IMG/VR virus record: IMGVR_UViG_3300025849_000242
Span: 1 to 22,884 of that record
DNA length: 22,884 nucleotides
Reading direction: 5' to 3' (one strand)
Origin: a virus
In this document: one piece after another, positions 15,815 through 22,678 of the stretch
Layout of the letters: each line of letters starts with the position of its first letter
Position numbering within the stretch: the first letter of the stretch is position 1
Translations under genes and position numbers: made by a program
Notes under the pieces: model-generated
What the model was told of the DNA's origin: nothing
The model's database searches: none
Seen by the model: only the letters and a program-made list of their open reading frames with translations

Positions 15815-16258
15815 CTATTCTATTTTAAGTATTCCATCTTGTCCAGCAAACACCGTTATTGTTTCTTCTGAATCTGTACCAGTTACGGTAAATTTAATTG
15901 ATATTTTAATATTGTGTATCATAGTTGGATCATCTTCCATGGTAACAATAATTAATTCTGTAATATCTACATATGGTAACCAAAAATTTATTGCATCTGT
16001 TATAGTGGTATGTATAAAATCTTTTAAAGCATTTACATTTGGTTCAAATACTATGTTTAATAAATCTGTACCAAAATTTGGTTGTTCATACCGCTCTCCT
16101 TTTCTTGTTAATAGTAAACTTTTAACATTAGTAGAAGCTTGATCAAAAGTAGTAAATGTTTTTTTAAATATACCGGGGCTATTGAATGGAAATTTAACTC
16201 CTATAGCTCGATTAGGATTTTGTACATTTGTATCTACTTCGATTATATTATATGCCAT
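15815..16258 (-). CDS. 25: Baseplate wedge protein, gp25-like (gpW family)
   Basis: A 147-aa protein (T4 gp25: 132 aa). Family features are the N-terminal AIGVKFPFNSPGIFKKTFTT, the segment NVKSLLLTRKGERYEQPNFG and then TDLLNIVFEPNVNALKDFIH, where the GERxxxPxxG motif is the hallmark of gp25/gpW/lysozyme-like baseplate proteins. gp25 sits in the core bundle of the wedge with gp6 and gp7 and helps start sheath assembly. The start codon overlaps the stop of the preceding gene by one base (TAATG), and gp6 follows 8 nt downstream. Assignment is firm from motif and neighbours. Confidence 0.92.
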   Translation of the reverse strand: MAYNIIEVDTNVQNPNRAIGVKFPFNSPGIFKKTFTTFDQASTNVKSLLLTRKGERYEQPNFGTDLLNIVFEPNVNALKDFIHTTITDAINFWLPYVDITELIIVTMEDDPTMIHNIKISIKFTVTGTDSEETITVFAGQDGILKIE

Positions 16259-16719
16259 TATCTATTTTTCTTTTTATCAATTGCTTTCATTAATGCAGAA
16301 TAATCACGTGTCATAGCATTTGCAATTGCAGTATCTTGTACAGGTATATTTTGTCCTGTTTCTGCATCAATTACACTCGGAGCAGTATTTGATCGTATCG
16401 ATCGTTGCATTCCAAAATTTTGTGCATTATTTGATGTCATGACAATATCTTCATTCATTAAATTCGCATAATCTGAAGGAGTAGTTGTTTCTTTAGTTAC
16501 TTCAGTTTGATTTAAAATATTTGCAAATTTATTTTCTTTAAACATATTATGTTTTTTAACTGTTTTAGTATTTTTAACAATTTGTTTTGTTGTTTTCAAA
16601 TCATTAACAGTTGATTGTAACCCTTCTTGTAAAATTTCAGTTAGTTCTTCTTTTATTACTTCTCTAACAGTTTCTTTTACTACTTTTTTTAAAACTTGTA
16701 TAAATTTCTTTTGTTCCAT
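16258..16719 (-). CDS. Helical baseplate-cluster protein (153 aa)
   Basis: Not a recognised family. I chose the ATG at 16719 (protein MEQKKFIQVLKKVVKETVRE...). The open frame extends 18 codons further to 16773, but the shorter form is preceded by an AAGAGAAG ribosome site and, 15 nt upstream, by a TAATATTTATA motif, while the longer form would overlap the preceding gene and encode an unlikely basic tail (MARRRKLLKLIFIKKRR). Residues ~1-60 form a charged amphipathic helix or coiled coil; the rest is polar and probably flexible, with NIPVQDTAIANAMTRDYSAL near the C-terminus. Its stop overlaps the gp25 start (TAATG), so it is probably translated with gp25. A small baseplate or chaperone-like role is possible. 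Confidence 0.65.
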   Translation of the reverse strand: MEQKKFIQVLKKVVKETVREVIKEELTEILQEGLQSTVNDLKTTKQIVKNTKTVKKHNMFKENKFANILNQTEVTKETTTPSDYANLMNEDIVMTSNNAQNFGMQRSIRSNTAPSVIDAETGQNIPVQDTAIANAMTRDYSALMKAIDKKKNR

Positions 16720-16734
16720 AGTTCTTCTCTTTTT

Positions 16735-16745
16735 TATAAATATTA
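16735..16745 (-). promoter_or_regulatory. Candidate late promoter TAATATTTATA before the gp25-gp6 unit
   Basis: An exact 11-mer, 15 nt before the ATG at 16719, with an AAGAGAAG ribosome site in between. It overlaps only a few bases upstream of the 345-aa gene stop at 16749. Its presence decides the start of the 153-aa gene. Confidence 0.5.
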
Positions 16746-16748
16746 ACT

Positions 16749-17786
16749 TTAATAATTTACGACGTCTGGCCAACCATTATTATCTTTTGGGCCATATATA
16801 CCATTTCCGGTGGTATCAATATAATAATCTCCTGACTTTCCTAATTCTGCATCTGGAGGACCTGATCCATTATATGATTGAGCCGGTGCTTCTTGTAATG
16901 ATGTCAATAAATCTCGTTGCGAATTAACTAATAATTCAATTGATTCAATTCTTGCTGTTATATCATTAATACCAACATTTAATTCTGAATAAAATTCACT
17001 TCCCATAGTATTATCATCTAATCTACTTCTTTTACTACCCCAAGCAACTCCTGTACCTGGATCAATTTCTCCATTCCATATCCATATATCTCCATTTGAA
17101 TCAGTATATGGACTTTTAGGAACAGGTGGTTGTCCAGAAGGACTTCCTAAAGTGCCACTTCCTTGTACTAATAACCATTCTCCTGCAGGTTGTTTTTCCG
17201 GAATACTATCAGAAAAATCATAATCATCAATTGCTTTTTGTAAATTTTCATTAGTAACTAAATTTCCGCCATCGCCATTTAAATCATCATCTCCGCATTT
17301 AGTATCTAATTTTATAGCAACAGATGCTAAATTACGTAATGTTGCTTCTAAAGATGCAGCCATTGATCCAGGAATAGTTCCTAATTGTTTAACAGCAACA
17401 GTAGCATTAGCTAAAACCATATTTTGTACTATTGCTAATTCAGCCATTAATGCTGCTTGTCCTACTATAGGAATTAAAAATATAGATGCTTTTATTGCAT
17501 TAGCTATAGCTAATAATGTTTTTAATAATTTAATAATTTTTTCTATTAATGGTATAAGCTCCATAACTTTTTCTACCATTTTTTGAATATTTTTAATTCG
17601 TGCTAATAAATCTTGTATTGGTGGATAATCACATCCAACATCATCTGGTAACTTAGCTGCTTCAGAAATTGTAGCTTCTATTTCTGATTGTATTTTATTA
17701 ATAAATACGTTAATTTGATCAACCAGCAATGCAACAGCTTGTGCTGGAAGTGCTGGTATTTTATCTAATGGGAACGAAACTGGCAT
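16749..17786 (-). CDS. Baseplate-cluster structural protein with C-terminal GDYYIDTxxxxIYGPK module (345 aa)
   Basis: Not assignable to a named T4 gene. Residues ~15-160 are predicted helical, including a hydrophobic stretch ~70-130 (LLKTLLAIANAIKASIFLIP) that could be a buried helical bundle or membrane-active. Residues ~195-250 and ~300-345 contain two short beta modules: TDSNGDIWIWNGEIDPGTG and YNGSGPPDAELGKSGDYYID followed by TTGNGIYGPK and GWPDV. The second is a recurring phage-tail pattern (GxGxP..xxGxxGDxYxDxxxxxxYGPK), often placed at protein ends as a linker or fibre-tip element. It starts 15 nt after the spike gene stop with an AAAAGGA ribosome site, and precedes the gp25 unit. Position between gp5 and gp25 suggests a hub or baseplate component. 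Confidence 0.65.
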   Translation of the reverse strand: MPVSFPLDKIPALPAQAVALLVDQINVFINKIQSEIEATISEAAKLPDDVGCDYPPIQDLLARIKNIQKMVEKVMELIPLIEKIIKLLKTLLAIANAIKASIFLIPIVGQAALMAELAIVQNMVLANATVAVKQLGTIPGSMAASLEATLRNLASVAIKLDTKCGDDDLNGDGGNLVTNENLQKAIDDYDFSDSIPEKQPAGEWLLVQGSGTLGSPSGQPPVPKSPYTDSNGDIWIWNGEIDPGTGVAWGSKRSRLDDNTMGSEFYSELNVGINDITARIESIELLVNSQRDLLTSLQEAPAQSYNGSGPPDAELGKSGDYYIDTTGNGIYGPKDNNGWPDVVNY

Positions 17787-17801
17787 TTTTATATATCCTT
17801 T

Positions 17802-18800
17802 TTATTTATCAAAATAATGTCTATCACTGTTTAGTTTACCTATATCAGTTAATATACTTATTAATTTTCCTTGTTGTAACGGTGCTGAAGCAATTCCTGC
17901 AGGGCCTATTACTCCTGCATTAATAACAGCAACTAAATCATTTAATATCATTTTTAATTTATCTCCTTTAACTAAAGGATGTCCTGCATTTTCAGCTCCT
18001 ATACGTACTTCTGGCGTACCTAATGTTATTCTATTAGGACTATCTAATATAATAGAGTCTGTTTTAGCTCTTAAAATTATTCTATTCGCATCTCCAATTA
18101 ACTGAGATGTTCTAAATTTAGAAACTGGTGAAGATTTTGTTGGATTTCTATATAATTTTAAATCAACCAATTGCTGCATAGATGTTAAATAAAAAGAAGA
18201 TGCATCATCATTAAATGATTCTATAGTAAATTCTTTATTAATTTTATCAGTATGAGCATTTGATATTATTATTATAGGATCTCCATCTGTATTGCCTTGC
18301 CATGTTGGTTGTAAACTATATTTTCCATTATTAACAGTACTTCCTAATCTAATACTATTACTAAATCGTCCTTCTATTATAGTATCGCCTTCAAATTGTT
18401 GTAATGCAGAAACTTCTTTTTCTTTGAAAGATTCTCCTAATTCACCTTGTACTCCAGTTGCATTAACATTTGATGTTTGAATTTCAGAAATTCCTGGTAA
18501 TGCATTATGGTTAATATTTGATTGTATACCATATGCAGGAAAATAATACCATTGTCTTCGATATTTATCAACCGTGCTAAATTCGTTAGTTCCTAGGAAT
18601 ACTAATACATGTTCTCCAATTAATGGTATATCCTTTAATCTTTGGTTAGCTGGTTTACATATTAATTCTTGTGTTTTTTCTTCGTCATATGTTCGTACTA
18701 ATATAGTATAAGATGAATTTATATTATCTATATTATACTCATATGTTTCTAAAACATTATTATCTATTACTTCAGCTAATAAAAAACTAACCAGCATCAT
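17802..18800 (-). CDS. 5: Central baseplate spike, gp5-like without lysozyme domain
   Basis: A 332-aa protein. Residues ~1-100 fit an N-terminal OB-fold of spike proteins (YTILVRTYDEE; DIPLIGEHVLVFLGTNEF; RRQWYYFPAYGIQS). A beta-rich region follows (EGDTIIEGRFSNSIRLGSTV; GDPIIIISNAHTDK; ANRIILRAKTDSIILDSPNR; ITLGTPEVRIGAENAGHPLV), like the part of gp5 that leads into the needle; the last ~50 residues are helical. T4 gp5 has a lysozyme domain between OB fold and needle; no lysozyme motif is present here and the protein is much shorter than the 575 aa of T4 gp5. It trimerises at the tail tip to pierce the outer membrane. The frame opens with two Met codons and overlaps the upstream gene by 14 nt; which Met is used is unclear. 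Confidence 0.72.
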   Translation of the reverse strand: MMLVSFLLAEVIDNNVLETYEYNIDNINSSYTILVRTYDEEKTQELICKPANQRLKDIPLIGEHVLVFLGTNEFSTVDKYRRQWYYFPAYGIQSNINHNALPGISEIQTSNVNATGVQGELGESFKEKEVSALQQFEGDTIIEGRFSNSIRLGSTVNNGKYSLQPTWQGNTDGDPIIIISNAHTDKINKEFTIESFNDDASSFYLTSMQQLVDLKLYRNPTKSSPVSKFRTSQLIGDANRIILRAKTDSIILDSPNRITLGTPEVRIGAENAGHPLVKGDKLKMILNDLVAVINAGVIGPAGIASAPLQQGKLISILTDIGKLNSDRHYFDK

Positions 18801-19221
18801 TTTTCTCCAATGACTCTTTTACATTGTTAATTTTTTCTTGTAGTTCTTTATCTTCATTTTGAATTTTATCAATTTCATCTGTTAATTCTTCTTCAAATTC
18901 AGATTCTGCAATTTTTAATAATTGATTTTTTTCATCATCACTTAATAAAGAATTTTCTCCAGTTATAGTTTGTTGAGTTGATATATAACGTTGAACTATA
19001 GCTGTTAATTTTACTAAATGATCATCATTTTTAACAGCAACATCTAAATACTCTTTAATTAATGGAACTATTATAGTAGCATCTGATGCAGTACGTATTA
19101 GTGGTTGTAATTGAGATATCAATTGATTAATTTGTCTATCTTTCTTTTTAGAATTATGATAGACATCTGACATTAAGTCAGAAAAACTTTTACCTTTAAA
19201 TAAATGATCATTAACATCCAT
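18787..19221 (-). CDS. Conserved-looking helical protein before gp5 (144 aa)
   Basis: The sequence is almost wholly helical: FKGKSFSDLMSDVYHNSKKK near the N-terminus, then a middle domain (IIVPLIKEYLDVAVKNDDHL VKL), and an acidic C-terminal coiled coil (~105-140, EFEEELTDEIDKIQNEDKEL). I remember similar proteins as uncharacterised neighbours of baseplate genes in marine T4-like phages, but cannot name a family. A TAATATTTATA motif lies 18 nt before the ATG with an AAAAGGAA ribosome site, so this gene opens the baseplate operon. Its 3' end overlaps the gp5-like gene by 14 nt, which suggests coupled translation. A baseplate-assembly or chaperone role is conceivable, with no direct evidence. 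Confidence 0.65.
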   Translation of the reverse strand: MDVNDHLFKGKSFSDLMSDVYHNSKKKDRQINQLISQLQPLIRTASDATIIVPLIKEYLDVAVKNDDHLVKLTAIVQRYISTQQTITGENSLLSDDEKNQLLKIAESEFEEELTDEIDKIQNEDKELQEKINNVKESLEKNDAG

Positions 19222-19239
19222 AATATGGATTCCTTTTAA

Positions 19240-19250
19240 TATAAATATTA
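19240..19250 (-). promoter_or_regulatory. Candidate late promoter TAATATTTATA of the baseplate operon
   Basis: An exact 11-mer 18 nt upstream of the ATG at 19221, with AAAAGGAA in between. Its first three bases are the stop codon of the sigma-factor gene, so it is at the boundary between the regulatory and the baseplate block. Confidence 0.5.
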
Positions 19251-19949
19251 GAAGGGCAAATTCACGAACTCAGTTTGTTCGTATTCTAAAAATTTTGTTG
19301 AATATATATGTTTTAAAACTTTTATTACCTTTGTAATATTATTAGTTTCCAATCCAGTACGTTCCCTTATAAATACATATAATGCTTTTTTATTGAATTG
19401 CTCAATATTTTCACGATCTTCAAATATATGTAATATAGAATCAGCAACATGAATATCAGTTTGATTAGTAAATATAGAATTTATATTATTATAACAATAT
19501 TCAACGTATGCATCCATAAAGTATTTTAAAGTTTCTGCCATTTCGGTATTATGCATTTCTGTCATAACATTTCGTTGCTCATCAATATTGATTGGTTCTG
19601 ATTCTTTTTTTAGTTTTGCATATCCTTTTTGATTTTCAGCAATTAAATAATTAAATGAAGTTCTTGTATAATATGAATATGCTCTTCCTGCATTTGGATT
19701 AAACTTATCTAATCTAATAGTTAAATATGTAACTAAATCGGTTTGTAAATCTTTAAAGGATGAATCAATATATTCACACTTCATTTTATTAATAAGATTT
19801 TCTGATAACTTCATAAAAGCAGGAAATATAAATCTTCTATATATTTTTTCTTTTAATATTGTATTTTCATATGACCTATTATATGCTGATATAGATCCTT
19901 CGGTAATCTTAGTCCAATACCTATTTGACTTCTTCTTTTTTCTTCCCAT
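19248..19949 (-). CDS. 55: Late-transcription sigma factor, gp55-like
   Basis: A 233-aa protein (T4 gp55: 185 aa). Residues ~37-110 fit sigma region 2 as in gp55: YRRFIFPAFMKLSENLINKM, then DLQTDLVTYLTIRLDKFNPN, AGRAYSYYTRTSFNYLIAEN and QKGYAKLKKES. The AxSYYxxxxxNYLIxxNxKxY pattern, with its aromatic residues, is the part that contacts core polymerase and the -10 element. The C-terminal ~100 residues are helical and end in FVNLPF, reminiscent of the short hydrophobic/acidic tail with which gp55 binds the sliding clamp. The N-terminus is very basic (GRKKKKSNRYW). It would direct host polymerase to late promoters; candidate sites with TAATATTTATA precede the tail units, one overlapping the stop of this gene. 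The start overlaps the preceding gene by 29 nt. Confidence 0.85.
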   Translation of the reverse strand: MGRKKKKSNRYWTKITEGSISAYNRSYENTILKEKIYRRFIFPAFMKLSENLINKMKCEYIDSSFKDLQTDLVTYLTIRLDKFNPNAGRAYSYYTRTSFNYLIAENQKGYAKLKKESEPINIDEQRNVMTEMHNTEMAETLKYFMDAYVEYCYNNINSIFTNQTDIHVADSILHIFEDRENIEQFNKKALYVFIRERTGLETNNITKVIKVLKHIYSTKFLEYEQTEFVNLPF

Positions 19950-20223
19950 TAAATTCTTTTTCTAAATTATCAATAACGTCTTTTAACATTGAAAATGTAG
20001 TACCGGCTTCATCGTCTTTTTCAAAAGCTCCAAGTCTATCAATTTCTTTCATTGCTTTATATGATTCATTTATTTGAGTATACATGTATTGACTCATATC
20101 TTCTAACTCTTTTGTATATTCTTCTAAATCTGAATATACGCCGGCTAAAATATATGCTCTATATATGAAATATACTACAATACCTGATAATAATACAATA
20201 CATAATATTAATAAAAAATTCAT
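19921..20223 (-). CDS. Small membrane-anchored coiled-coil protein (100 aa)
   Basis: The first ~25 residues form one transmembrane helix (NFLLILCIVLLSGIVVYFIY) with no cleavage site, so the protein is probably anchored with its C-terminus in the cytoplasm. The rest is an acidic helical segment (DLEEYTKELEDMSQYMYTQI) and a conserved-looking patch, DRLGAFEKDDEAGTTFSMLK (residues ~62-81), then a basic tail (FNGKKKEEVK). I remember small proteins with an AFEKDDExG patch in marine T4-like phages, without known function. It starts 2 nt after the HD-hydrolase stop and overlaps gp55 by 29 nt, so it is co-translated with regulators rather than with lysis genes. No holin-like or spanin-like feature is clear. 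Confidence 0.75.
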   Translation of the reverse strand: MNFLLILCIVLLSGIVVYFIYRAYILAGVYSDLEEYTKELEDMSQYMYTQINESYKAMKEIDRLGAFEKDDEAGTTFSMLKDVIDNLEKEFNGKKKEEVK

Positions 20224-20225
20224 AA

Positions 20226-21002
20226 TTAATCTTCTTTAAAATCACTAAAAATATCCATTATTGATTTATCTATTTCTGGATTTTGTTCTGCTAAATTTTT
20301 AATAGCTGTTTTTTTAGTAGCTTTTGATTTTGTTGATACTGGCTTTGGTGAATTATTTTTATATGATCTCCATCTTTCATATTCAATTTGAGATGCCATA
20401 TGATCTGCATGATGTAATAATAAAGGCAAATTAGTTTTTAATTTAGCTTGTGCCGATCTAGCAATAAAATACGGTTTATTAGCATCATCATATATACCAT
20501 CATGTATTCTAATAGCTTGAAATTCATTCCAAGACATTTGAACTTGATATTTTTGAAGTAAATATATAGATAAATCTGGTACCATTGTAAATGGAATGTT
20601 TTCATTATGTTTATACATTCTTCCCATATTTTTTCTATGCCAATCTGATGTTTCAACTTGATATACTTCTCTTCCTTTTCCTGGAAATCCACATTTCCCT
20701 AAATCATGATGCATTGCTGCAAACATCATTTCTTCTTTACTATAACCAGACATATCAGATCCCATACTTTCCCACGAATCATATAATTTATTTACACAAT
20801 CCATAACTCTAAGTACATGATCAATATATCCTCCTGCAAATGCATTATGATAATGAGCAACTGAAGAAGCAGGCATCATTACGATCCTTTCTTCATAATC
20901 ATCATACATTTTATTTAATTCATAATTTCTTGTAGGAAATAACTCATTAACTCTTTTTCTATATTCTTCCCAATTGGATTTTATTTTTTCTGCTTCTAAC
21001 AT
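20226..21002 (-). CDS. HD-domain phosphohydrolase (YhaM-like)
   Basis: A 258-aa protein with an HD-type metal site: H52 and H62 in HYHNAFAGGYIDHVLRV, the HD pair H99-D100 in AAMHHDLGKCG, H167 in AIRIHDGIY, and D200 in LLLHHADHMAS. The HNAFAGGYIDHVLRV segment is close to the HHxxxGGLLEHT pattern of the HD domain in YhaM-type 3'-5' exoribonucleases and related nucleotide hydrolases. The C-terminal ~45 residues are basic then acidic (KSKATKKTAIKNLAEQ; DIFSDFKED). Expected activity is phosphodiester or phosphomonoester hydrolysis; the substrate (RNA, nucleotide or signalling nucleotide) cannot be told. A TATAATATAAATA stretch lies just before the ATG and no Shine-Dalgarno sequence is seen. It leads the operon with the membrane protein and gp55. 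Confidence 0.85.
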   Translation of the reverse strand: MLEAEKIKSNWEEYRKRVNELFPTRNYELNKMYDDYEERIVMMPASSVAHYHNAFAGGYIDHVLRVMDCVNKLYDSWESMGSDMSGYSKEEMMFAAMHHDLGKCGFPGKGREVYQVETSDWHRKNMGRMYKHNENIPFTMVPDLSIYLLQKYQVQMSWNEFQAIRIHDGIYDDANKPYFIARSAQAKLKTNLPLLLHHADHMASQIEYERWRSYKNNSPKPVSTKSKATKKTAIKNLAEQNPEIDKSIMDIFSDFKED

Positions 21003-21007
21003 ATTTT

Positions 21008-21020
21008 TATTTATATTATA
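21008..21020 (-). promoter_or_regulatory. Promoter-like TATAATATAAATA directly before the HD gene
   Basis: The sense strand reads TATAATATAAATA (21020 to 21008), merging a sigma70 -10 box with the T4 late consensus TATAAATA in its normal orientation. It ends 5 nt before the ATG at 21002 in a 23-nt gap, so any transcript would have almost no leader. By-eye call in A/T-rich DNA. Confidence 0.35.
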
Positions 21021-21025
21021 ATGAA

Positions 21026-21184
21026 TTATTTGGAATATTCCAATATACCTTCTGCCATTTTAAATGTGCATAAAGAGCATATAACAGATAATGAAGTTGA
21101 TGCAACTTGTACCATATTGTTACAATTTTTACATCTACATTGTAACATTTTTGTTGTTTTTACTTTTTTAATTGATTTTTTCAT
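21026..21184 (-). CDS. 52-aa zinc-ribbon peptide
   Basis: A 52-codon gene. The protein reads MKKSIKKVKTTKMLQCRCKN followed by CNNMVQVASTSLSVICSLCT and FKMAEGILEYSK. C18 and C21 (CKNC) and C36 and C39 (CSLC) form two knuckles 14 residues apart, a standard zinc-ribbon spacing; C16 is an extra cysteine. The N-terminus is basic (six Lys in the first 12 residues), so RNA or DNA binding is plausible. The ATG begins directly after the stop of the upstream 85-aa membrane protein gene, which supports it as a real, co-translated gene. The HD hydrolase gene follows after 23 nt. Function unknown; a transcription or translation cofactor is one possibility. Confidence 0.75.
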   Translation of the reverse strand: MKKSIKKVKTTKMLQCRCKNCNNMVQVASTSLSVICSLCTFKMAEGILEYSK

Positions 21185-21442
21185 TTATTTTAATTTTAAT
21201 ATAACATTAACTGTTGAATATAATATTCCTACCAATATTGCAACAGCAAACATTATTTGGTTAGGTATTTCATTTTTAGTTGCTAATATAAATCCACTTA
21301 AAAATATTAGTTTTAAAAATAAACTAGCATATATTATAGAATAACCTATATTATTAAATTTTTTAAATATTTTTATTAGTAAATTTGTTAAGGTAACAAG
21401 AAATATTGATCCTGTTGCACCATACATAATTGATATTATCAT
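21185..21442 (-). CDS. Small multi-spanning membrane protein (85 aa)
   Basis: Nearly all hydrophobic, with three likely membrane helices: ~3-24 (ISIMYGATGSIFLVTLTNLL), ~33-55 (GYSIIYASLFLKLIFLSGFI) and ~62-83 (QIMFAVAILVGILYSTVNVI), with basic residues between the first two (KIFKKFNN). There is no recognisable family or catalytic motif. Three short helices in 85 residues are compatible with a class I holin, but the neighbours are regulatory and membrane proteins, with no endolysin in the window, so this is not claimed. It starts 12 nt after the 344-aa membrane protein gene and its stop abuts the zinc-ribbon gene, so it belongs to the same unit. Confidence 0.65.
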   Translation of the reverse strand: MIISIMYGATGSIFLVTLTNLLIKIFKKFNNIGYSIIYASLFLKLIFLSGFILATKNEIPNQIMFAVAILVGILYSTVNVILKLK

Positions 21443-21454
21443 GATTATTTGTTT

Positions 21455-22489
21455 TTATGTGATATGTTGTCCAGTTGCACGTTTTGGAGGAGATTCTTTT
21501 ATTTCTTCTTCATAATGCAATCCTTCATTGCCATTCTGACCAATAATATCCATTCTTTTTTCAGCTTCTGCTTCAAGATAATCTTCAGTATCAGAATAAG
21601 GAGCTGCTGCAGCATCAGACGGATGTGGAGGCCTAAAAGCTTCTGGGTTACTATTTTTTATAACTTGTTCACCATATATATTTTTCTTAGTTGTCAATGA
21701 CTTTATATCAAATGCTTTATTGGCAGCAATCAATAATACTATTGCTAAAGGATCGAACACAAATATGAATATCAATATAAACCAATTGACTACTTGATTC
21801 ATTGGACGTTCTACTAATTCAGAAACATATTTTAAAGGACCAATCTCCGCAGTAACTGTTGAATTTGATTCAATATCTAATATATTTAAATCATATGACG
21901 TAATTGAGTCTGTTAATTTTTCAATCTTTATTGAAACATTATTACGTTCTATTTTCATGTCATTTAATTGAGCAGTTAAAACTCTTCTTGTAGAAGATGA
22001 AGTAGTTGTAATAATTTGATTTGTTTCTTTATCTCGATATTGTATTTTATTATTAGATAAACCTTTAGTTAATTCTGATATAGAATTAGCTAACATAATT
22101 TTTTCATTTGTATAACCATTTAATTGATCTTGAAATCTTTGTTTTTTCATTTCAATTACAGCTATTTGTTTATCCATTATAAATAAATCATTTGCAGTTG
22201 TTTGATATGCAGAAGTTAAAAATCCATATATACCTAGTGATGTTATAAACATTAAAATTACAACAGCACTAGTTAAATATGTTTTAAATAAGATATTAAG
22301 GTGTTTCCAATATCGATGCAAATAAGTTGCAGTTATTAGTTTAGAAGCTTCTAATGCTCCTGCCATTATGGCAACAGCTATAGCTTGAGCTGAAAATAAC
22401 TTACTTATTCCAAATACACTATAATATGCAGCACTTACTGCTAATGTTAGTGATGATATTAATACCACATATGGAAATGTTCGTTTCAT
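21455..22489 (-). CDS. Four-TM membrane protein with periplasmic or cytoplasmic coiled coil (344 aa)
   Basis: Likely membrane helices are at ~6-28 (YVVLISSLTLAVSAAYYSVF), ~32-55, ~70-95 (TYLTSAVVILMFITSLGIYG) and ~233-256 (NWFILIFIFVFDPLAIVLLI). Between the third and fourth, residues ~100-205 form a long coiled coil (DKQIAVIEMKKQRFQDQLNG; DMKIERNNVSIKIEKLTDSI). The C-terminal ~90 residues are polar and acidic (EDYLEAEAEKRMDIIGQNGN), and end in PPKRATGQHIT. The region ~25-60 (FGISKLFSAQAIAVAIMAGA, then LEASKLITATYLHRYW) is a pattern I remember from uncharacterised marine T4-like phage proteins. With an even number of helices both ends are on the same side. Its start overlaps the upstream 59-aa gene (ATGA). 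Function unknown; remodelling or sealing of the host membrane are possibilities only. Confidence 0.75.
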   Translation of the reverse strand: MKRTFPYVVLISSLTLAVSAAYYSVFGISKLFSAQAIAVAIMAGALEASKLITATYLHRYWKHLNILFKTYLTSAVVILMFITSLGIYGFLTSAYQTTANDLFIMDKQIAVIEMKKQRFQDQLNGYTNEKIMLANSISELTKGLSNNKIQYRDKETNQIITTTSSSTRRVLTAQLNDMKIERNNVSIKIEKLTDSITSYDLNILDIESNSTVTAEIGPLKYVSELVERPMNQVVNWFILIFIFVFDPLAIVLLIAANKAFDIKSLTTKKNIYGEQVIKNSNPEAFRPPHPSDAAAAPYSDTEDYLEAEAEKRMDIIGQNGNEGLHYEEEIKESPPKRATGQHIT

Positions 22490-22665
22490 TCCCTATCGAT
22501 AAAATATTTTGCAGAGTCTAATTTTCTTAAAGCTTCAGCTAAATTTGTTATTGCTGATCGAGGATCTATTTTTCCTGTTTCGATGCCTCTACCAACTGAT
22601 TTAATGATTTCATATGTATCAGTTAAATCATCGGTTATTTTTTCTTTGTATTTGAGATTACTCAT
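22486..22665 (-). CDS. Small soluble protein (59 aa), unassigned
   Basis: A 59-codon frame reading MSNLKYKEKITDDLTDTYEI, then IKSVGRGIETGKIDPRSAIT and NLAEALRKLDSAKYFIDRE. It looks like two or three amphipathic helices and has no cysteines or membrane segments. Its stop overlaps the start of the 344-aa membrane protein in an ATGA arrangement, and it follows the 51-aa membrane peptide after 13 nt, which includes a GAAAGAAAT ribosome-site-like stretch. The good packing and charged composition support a real gene. No function can be suggested from the sequence. Confidence 0.65.
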   Translation of the reverse strand: MSNLKYKEKITDDLTDTYEIIKSVGRGIETGKIDPRSAITNLAEALRKLDSAKYFIDRE

Positions 22666-22678
22666 AACTATTTCTTTC

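Noticed and set aside
16720-16773. Longer N-terminus for the 153-aa gene before gp25
   Set aside because: It would overlap the previous gene and span the promoter-like motif and ribosome site; the added residues are mostly Lys/Arg/Leu/Ile from non-coding A/T-rich sequence.
17802-17815. T4-type late promoter (GATAAATA) before the 345-aa gene
   Set aside because: It is formed by the last codons and stop of the spike gene and is followed closely by the ribosome site; coding constraint explains it.
21185-21442. Holin
   Set aside because: Three short membrane helices fit, but no endolysin or spanin is near and the neighbours are regulatory, so the label would be a guess.
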